Assembly: GCA_031277995.1 (NCBI GenBank) | Contig: JAITLH010000094.1 | Location: 1-8,784 of the forward strand | Reading direction: 5' to 3' | DNA from: Deltaproteobacteria bacterium | GTDB lineage: Bacteria; Desulfobacterota; Desulfarculia; Adiutricales; Adiutricaceae | Length of the DNA: 8,784 nucleotides | Made by a program: the position numbers and the translations under genes | Notes under the pieces: model-generated | What the model was told of the DNA's origin: nothing | Databases searched by the model: none | Seen by the model: only the letters and a program-made list of their open reading frames with translations | Shown here: one piece after another, positions 6,179 through 8,784 of the stretch | How the letters are laid out: each line of letters opens with the position of its first letter | Numbering within the stretch: the stretch's first letter is position 1

Positions 6179-6305
6179 AGCCTGAAAAAATTTTATTTTC
6201 GGATCTTGGGACAAAAAGCGGAAAAATTTTGGGAATTTTGGCCTCAAGCGAGCCTAAAAAAATTTTATTTTCCGGATTTTGTCGCCAAAAGTGAAAAATT
6301 TTGCC
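6179..6305. repeat. 72-bp-period AT-rich direct repeat next to the purA stop
   Basis: Copy 1 (6179-6233) and copy 2 (6251-6305) share AGCCT, a long A-run, TTTTATTTT, CGGAT and then GAAAAATTTTG, with scattered substitutions and small indels. Copy 2 ends at the base before the purA stop codon. A poorer third match (GGCCTAAAATATTT) may start near 6146. The repeat would lie in the 3' untranslated part of the purA mRNA. No GC stem with a T-run is formed in the minus direction. Confidence 0.7.
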
Positions 6306-7598
6306 CTATTTGAAAAATTCATCCAAGATTATGGTCTGCCCCCGTTCCGGGCCAACCGAGACCAGGCCCACGCGGGCGCCGACGGTTTCGGACAGGCGGT
6401 TTAGGAAGGTTTTGGCCTCCGGGGGAAGTTGGTCCATGGTCCGGGCCGAGCTGATGTCTTGGGAAAAACCTTTGAAAGTTTCGTAGACGGGTTCGACCCG
6501 GGAAAAATCGGACAAAACGCCCGGGACGTGGAATAGTTCTTGGCCGTCGAGGCGATATGAGGTGGCCATCTTGATTTCGTCCAGGCCGCGCAAAACGTCA
6601 AGCTTGGTTATGGCCAGGCTATCGATGCCGCAAAGATCCACGGCGGTTCTAACGACCACCGCGTCAAGCCAACCGCAGCGCCTGGGCCTTCCGGTGGTGG
6701 TGCCGAATTCCCGGCCAATTTCCCTTATCCTGGTACCGGTATCGTCCAAAAGTTCGGTGGGGAAAGGACCCTCCCCGACCCGGCTGGTATAAGCTTTAAC
6801 CAGGCCCGCGACTTTATCGATCTTATTGGGGGCCAGGCCCGAGCCGACGGAAACGGACCCGGCCGTGGGGTTGGAACTGGTGACGAAGGGATAGGTGCCG
6901 TGGTCAATGTCCAATTGAACGCCCTGGGCCCCCTCGAAAAGGATGTTTTTGTTTTCTTTCGCGGCTTTTTGGATGATTTCAAAAGTGTCGGTAATAAAGG
7001 GCGAAAGAAAGGCGGCCCAATCGCGGGCCTCGGCCATGATGTCCGCGGTTTTCAGGGGTTTTTGGCCGTAGAGGTTTTCGAAAAGGCAGTTTTTTTCTTC
7101 CAGGGCCTTTTTGACCTTGCTTTCGAATAAGTTTAGGTCAAGAAGATCGGATAACCTAAGGCCCACCCGGGAAGCCTTATCCTCATAGGCCGGGCCGATG
7201 CCCCGCCCGGTGGTCCCGATCTTGGCGTCCCCGGCCTTACTTTCCCTGGCCTCGTCCAGGCGCTTATGGTAAGGCAAAATGGCGTGGGCCTTACCGCTGA
7301 TTTTTAGATTTTTGGGGCTTATCTCAACGCCCCTGGCCGTCAAATCTTTTATTTCGCCGATTAAAACGCCCGGATCCACGACCACCCCGGTCGCGATCAC
7401 GCTTATTTTATCGCCGTGCAGGATGCCCGAGGGAACCAGATGGAGGGCGTAGGTGGAATCGCCCACGACCAGGGTGTGACCGGCGTTGTTCCCGCCATGG
7501 AAACGAACCACCATGTCTGCCCTATCGGTCAGAAGATCGACGACTTTGCCCTTACCCTCGTCACCCCATTGGGTGCCAATAACGGCCAAATTGGACAT
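6306..7598 (-). CDS. purA: Adenylosuccinate synthetase
   Basis: PurA joins IMP and aspartate using GTP to make adenylosuccinate, the first committed step from IMP to AMP; it acts in the cytoplasm as a dimer. The 430 residues match the usual bacterial length. Visible signatures are the N-terminal GTQWGDEGKGK (8-18, with catalytic Asp13), GGNNAGHT (35-42, with catalytic His41), GIGPAYEDKASR (133-144), FEGAQG (221-226), the SRVGEGPFPTEL loop (272-283), GRPRRCGWLD (303-312) and the base-recognition TKLD (331-334). I chose the ATG at 7598, preceded by GGGG at eight bases. An in-frame TTG at 7661 would add 21 residues absent from the family and would overlap leader hairpins. The gene stands alone: more than 560 bp separate it from the upstream gene and nearly 600 bp from the downstream one. 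No defect is seen. Confidence 0.98.
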   Translation of the reverse strand: MSNLAVIGTQWGDEGKGKVVDLLTDRADMVVRFHGGNNAGHTLVVGDSTYALHLVPSGILHGDKISVIATGVVVDPGVLIGEIKDLTARGVEISPKNLKISGKAHAILPYHKRLDEARESKAGDAKIGTTGRGIGPAYEDKASRVGLRLSDLLDLNLFESKVKKALEEKNCLFENLYGQKPLKTADIMAEARDWAAFLSPFITDTFEIIQKAAKENKNILFEGAQGVQLDIDHGTYPFVTSSNPTAGSVSVGSGLAPNKIDKVAGLVKAYTSRVGEGPFPTELLDDTGTRIREIGREFGTTTGRPRRCGWLDAVVVRTAVDLCGIDSLAITKLDVLRGLDEIKMATSYRLDGQELFHVPGVLSDFSRVEPVYETFKGFSQDISSARTMDQLPPEAKTFLNRLSETVGARVGLVSVGPERGQTIILDEFFK

Positions 7599-7610
7599 GA
7601 AAATAACCCC

Positions 7611-7637
7611 AAACAAACCCTCGCTTTTAACCGAGGG
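7611..7637 (-). terminator. Terminator-like hairpin in the purA leader
   Basis: On the minus strand, CCCTCG (7637-7632) pairs with CGAGGG (7623-7618) around an 8-nt loop, followed by TTTGTTT (7617-7611). It ends just before the purA ribosome-binding site. A short GC stem with a T-rich tail in a 5' leader could act as an attenuator, but the tail is interrupted and the stem is short. Confidence 0.35.
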
Positions 7638-7653
7638 AGAAATCGGATCAGAA

Positions 7654-7670
7654 AAGCTCAAATAGAGCTT
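7654..7670 (-). other. Upstream hairpin in the purA leader
   Basis: AAGCTC (7654-7659) and GAGCTT (7665-7670) form a perfect 6-bp stem with a 5-nt loop. On the minus strand its 3' arm continues into TTTTC. The GCTTTT segment of that arm (minus strand, 7657-7652) is complementary to AAAAGC in the loop and stem of the second hairpin (7628-7623), so the two folds could compete. Confidence 0.35.
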
Positions 7671-7742
7671 AATTCGTACCCATAGTTATCGTTTTTCGTT
7701 AGCCTGTAAGGAGCCCGAAAAAATAGAATAACTTCGTAACGT

Positions 7743-7772
7743 ATTATATCTTTAATTTTACGAGAAAAACAA
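7743..7772 (-). promoter_or_regulatory. Candidate purA promoter
   Basis: On the minus strand a perfect TATAAT (7743-7748) lies 18 bp after TTGTTT (7767-7772). Transcription would begin near 7736 and give a leader of about 138 bases that includes both hairpins upstream of the purA ATG. The -10 match is the best in the window; the -35 is weak. Confidence 0.5.
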
Positions 7773-8042
7773 GAATTAATACAAAAATGGAGTGAATTTA
7801 CGAGGCGAAATATCTCGTCAAATCGAGCCGCCAAGGCGCCGGAGGGGAGAAAAAACCAATCCGCTAAACGGACAAAAAATACCCGGGCCGGTTTAAACCA
7901 ACGGTTAAATTCCCAGCCCCGTAGCTATCTAACCCCACGGCGGAGATATTTTAACGATCGATTTCGAAAAAAGCAAAAAAATACCGCGGCCAAAAAAATT
8001 TGGTCAAATTAGGGCGCTTTTAATTTTTTAAGTAAAAACTGA

Positions 8043-8070
8043 CGAAATTACCTTTTCGCGCGTAATTTCG
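8043..8070 (-). terminator. Possible terminator after the HD-domain gene
   Basis: CGAAATTAC (8043-8051) and GTAATTTCG (8062-8070) form a perfect 9-bp stem with a 10-nt loop. On the minus strand, TCAG and then TTTTT follow the stem. The stem is AT-rich and the T-run is offset by four bases, so termination would be weak. The site is about 100 bases past the stop of the HD-domain gene. Confidence 0.35.
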
Positions 8071-8085
8071 GCCCAAACCATCGCC

Positions 8086-8157
8086 GTCCGGGCCCTTGGC
8101 TCCAAATCGTTTAGGCCCAGGTCCTTTAAGCCTTAAGGGCCCCAAGCGGCCCGGGAC
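8086..8157. repeat. GC-rich interrupted inverted repeat in the 3' region of the HD-domain gene
   Basis: GTCC-GGGCC-CTTGG (8086-8099) pairs with CCAAG-C-GGCCC-G-GGAC (8142-8157), giving 14 base pairs interrupted by two single-base bulges. The enclosed stretch has its own GGCCC/GGGCC pairing and a CCTTAAGG palindrome. On the minus strand it begins about eight bases after the stop codon, so it is likely transcribed as a folded 3' end. Confidence 0.45.
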
Positions 8158-8165
8158 AAACGCCT

Positions 8166-8784
8166 TTAGGAGTTTGCCGCCATGAACCCGGGGTTGGCCA
8201 GGGCCGAGGCGGCCAGCTCCAGGGCTTCCTCGGCGGTGCGGACGGTGCCCTGGTCAAAGGCTTGGGTGACGACGTCCATGAGTTTCCCGACGATGGGGCC
8301 GCCCTCGAGATTAAGTTTTTCCATAAGCTCCCTGGCTTCCAAGGGGATGGGGCCGGGGCCGGTTTGCCCGTCCACGGGCTCCAAAAATTCTTCCAGCGTC
8401 CAGGGGTAAAAAAAGGGGTAAGGGCTACGGCCGTTCCAGTCGGCCTTGGCCATGGCCCAAAAATGTCCCAGGTCGCAAAAGGGCGCCAAACGCCTGGCCA
8501 GGATTTTTAGGTTCAAGGTCGTGGGCTCCCTAAAAGTCAAATCCATGTGGCGTTCAATGAGCCTTAAAACCGGCTTGGAGACGTGGCCTGGGGCCTTAAT
8601 CGAAGCCAAAAACTTTTTGGCCAAGGGGAGCCCGGCCTGGCCGTGGCCCCTGGTGACCACCCGCCCGTCGGGAGAAATAACCGTGACCTTGGGTTTCCCG
8701 ATGTCATGTAACAAACTGGTCAAGGTCAAAAAAACCCGGCCCATGGAGGCGGGAACGTTTAATTCGCCCATGGCCTCGACCACC
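8166..8784 (-). CDS. HD-domain C-terminal part of a CCA-adding enzyme / poly(A) polymerase-family protein (partial)
   Basis: At least 205 C-terminal residues are present; the N-terminus lies beyond the right edge, and the GTG at 8783-8781 is simply the first full codon, not a believable start. Counting from that codon, there is an LLHDIGK HD motif (24-30), RGHGQAG with a further His (45-51), a conserved IERHM (76-80), RRLAPFCDL (97-105) and KADWNGR (113-119). The C-terminal pattern GGPIVGKLMD...EEALELA is the same one seen after the HD domain in bacterial tRNA nucleotidyltransferase/poly(A) polymerase proteins. Such proteins add or repair tRNA CCA ends, or add poly(A); the HD domain may hydrolyse 2',3'-cyclic phosphates, as in E. 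coli Cca. The catalytic nucleotidyltransferase domain is not visible, so the precise activity is undetermined. Over 560 bp separate it from purA. Confidence 0.8.
   Translation of the reverse strand, partial: VVEAMGELNVPASMGRVFLTLTSLLHDIGKPKVTVISPDGRVVTRGHGQAGLPLAKKFLASIKAPGHVSKPVLRLIERHMDLTFREPTTLNLKILARRLAPFCDLGHFWAMAKADWNGRSPYPFFYPWTLEEFLEPVDGQTGPGPIPLEARELMEKLNLEGGPIVGKLMDVVTQAFDQGTVRTAEEALELAASALANPGFMAANS

Larger units (their letters stand above)
5708..6305. other. 598-bp intergenic region between purA and the kinase gene, no gene
   Basis: From the kinase side, it holds the 92-bp tandem duplication (5714-5908), an A/T and GC palindrome zone at 5934-5954 (GGTTTTTAAACC then CCCGGCCCGGG), a kinase promoter candidate (5984-6012), the palindrome GGTTAA-AG-TTAACC at 6036-6049, and an AT-rich direct repeat (6179-6305) that ends at the purA stop. 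Short open frames exist on both strands but have no domains, and some consist of the repeats. No clear intrinsic terminator follows purA. Confidence 0.6.
7599..8165. other. 567-bp intergenic region between the HD-domain gene and purA
   Basis: From the purA side, it holds the purA ribosome-binding site, two leader hairpins and a promoter candidate, then about 250 bp without a recognised element apart from small palindromes (ACGAG/CTCGT at 7800-7818 and GGTTTAAACC near 7890). Next come a 9-bp inverted repeat at 8043-8070 and a GC-rich structured stretch at 8086-8157 just past the HD-domain gene. No convincing open frame or RNA gene is seen. Confidence 0.6.

Noticed and set aside
6236..6258. Hairpin GG-CTC/GAGCC as the purA terminator
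   Set aside because: The stem is only five base pairs with a bulge, and no T-run follows it on the minus strand.
5714..6305. CRISPR-like array from the repeated units between the kinase gene and purA
   Set aside because: The units are directly adjacent tandem duplications with no unique spacers, and there are no cas genes.
7599..7661. Extended purA start (TTG at 7661, 21 extra residues)
   Set aside because: The extension is not typical of PurA, overlaps leader hairpins, and the ATG at 7598 has a suitable GGGG ribosome-binding site.

Overview
The window holds five genes, all on the minus strand, read from right to left. In order of transcription they are: the C-terminal part of a CCA-adding enzyme or poly(A) polymerase-family protein with an HD domain (runs off the right edge), purA (adenylosuccinate synthetase), a soluble GAF-PAS sensor histidine kinase, an NtrC-type sigma-54-dependent response regulator, and a polytopic membrane protein that looks like an M48/Ste24-type protease whose zinc and catalytic residues are gone. 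I see no rRNA, tRNA, insertion sequence or CRISPR array.

The organism looks like a Gram-negative bacterium that relies on sigma-54 control. The gene set and protein style suggest a deltaproteobacterium (Desulfobacterota), but this is inference from general family resemblance, not a database result. Base composition is patchy. Coding DNA is fairly GC-rich and full of GGCC, while intergenic DNA alternates GC blocks with long A and T runs.

The layout is loose, with large gaps. Positions 1-206 lie downstream of the M48-like gene and carry a 7-bp tandem array. The M48-like gene is at 207-1523. The gap at 1524-2266 has a promoter candidate, GC-rich tandem repeats and a minus-strand terminator. The response regulator is at 2267-3763, followed by a repeat-filled gap at 3764-3991. 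The kinase occupies 3992-5707. The gap at 5708-6305 contains a nearly perfect 92-bp tandem duplication touching the kinase start and a 72-bp-period AT-rich repeat touching the purA stop. purA is at 6306-7598, and 7599-8165 holds a purA promoter candidate and a leader with two hairpins. The HD-domain gene fills 8166-8784.

The kinase and regulator are adjacent and codirectional and probably form one phosphorelay that switches on sigma-54 promoters; their signal and targets cannot be read from this window. purA and the CCA-type gene are housekeeping functions and show no functional link to the two-component pair. The most unusual items are the apparently dead M48 protease, the intergenic repeat family shared by gaps on both sides of the kinase, and the structured purA leader.
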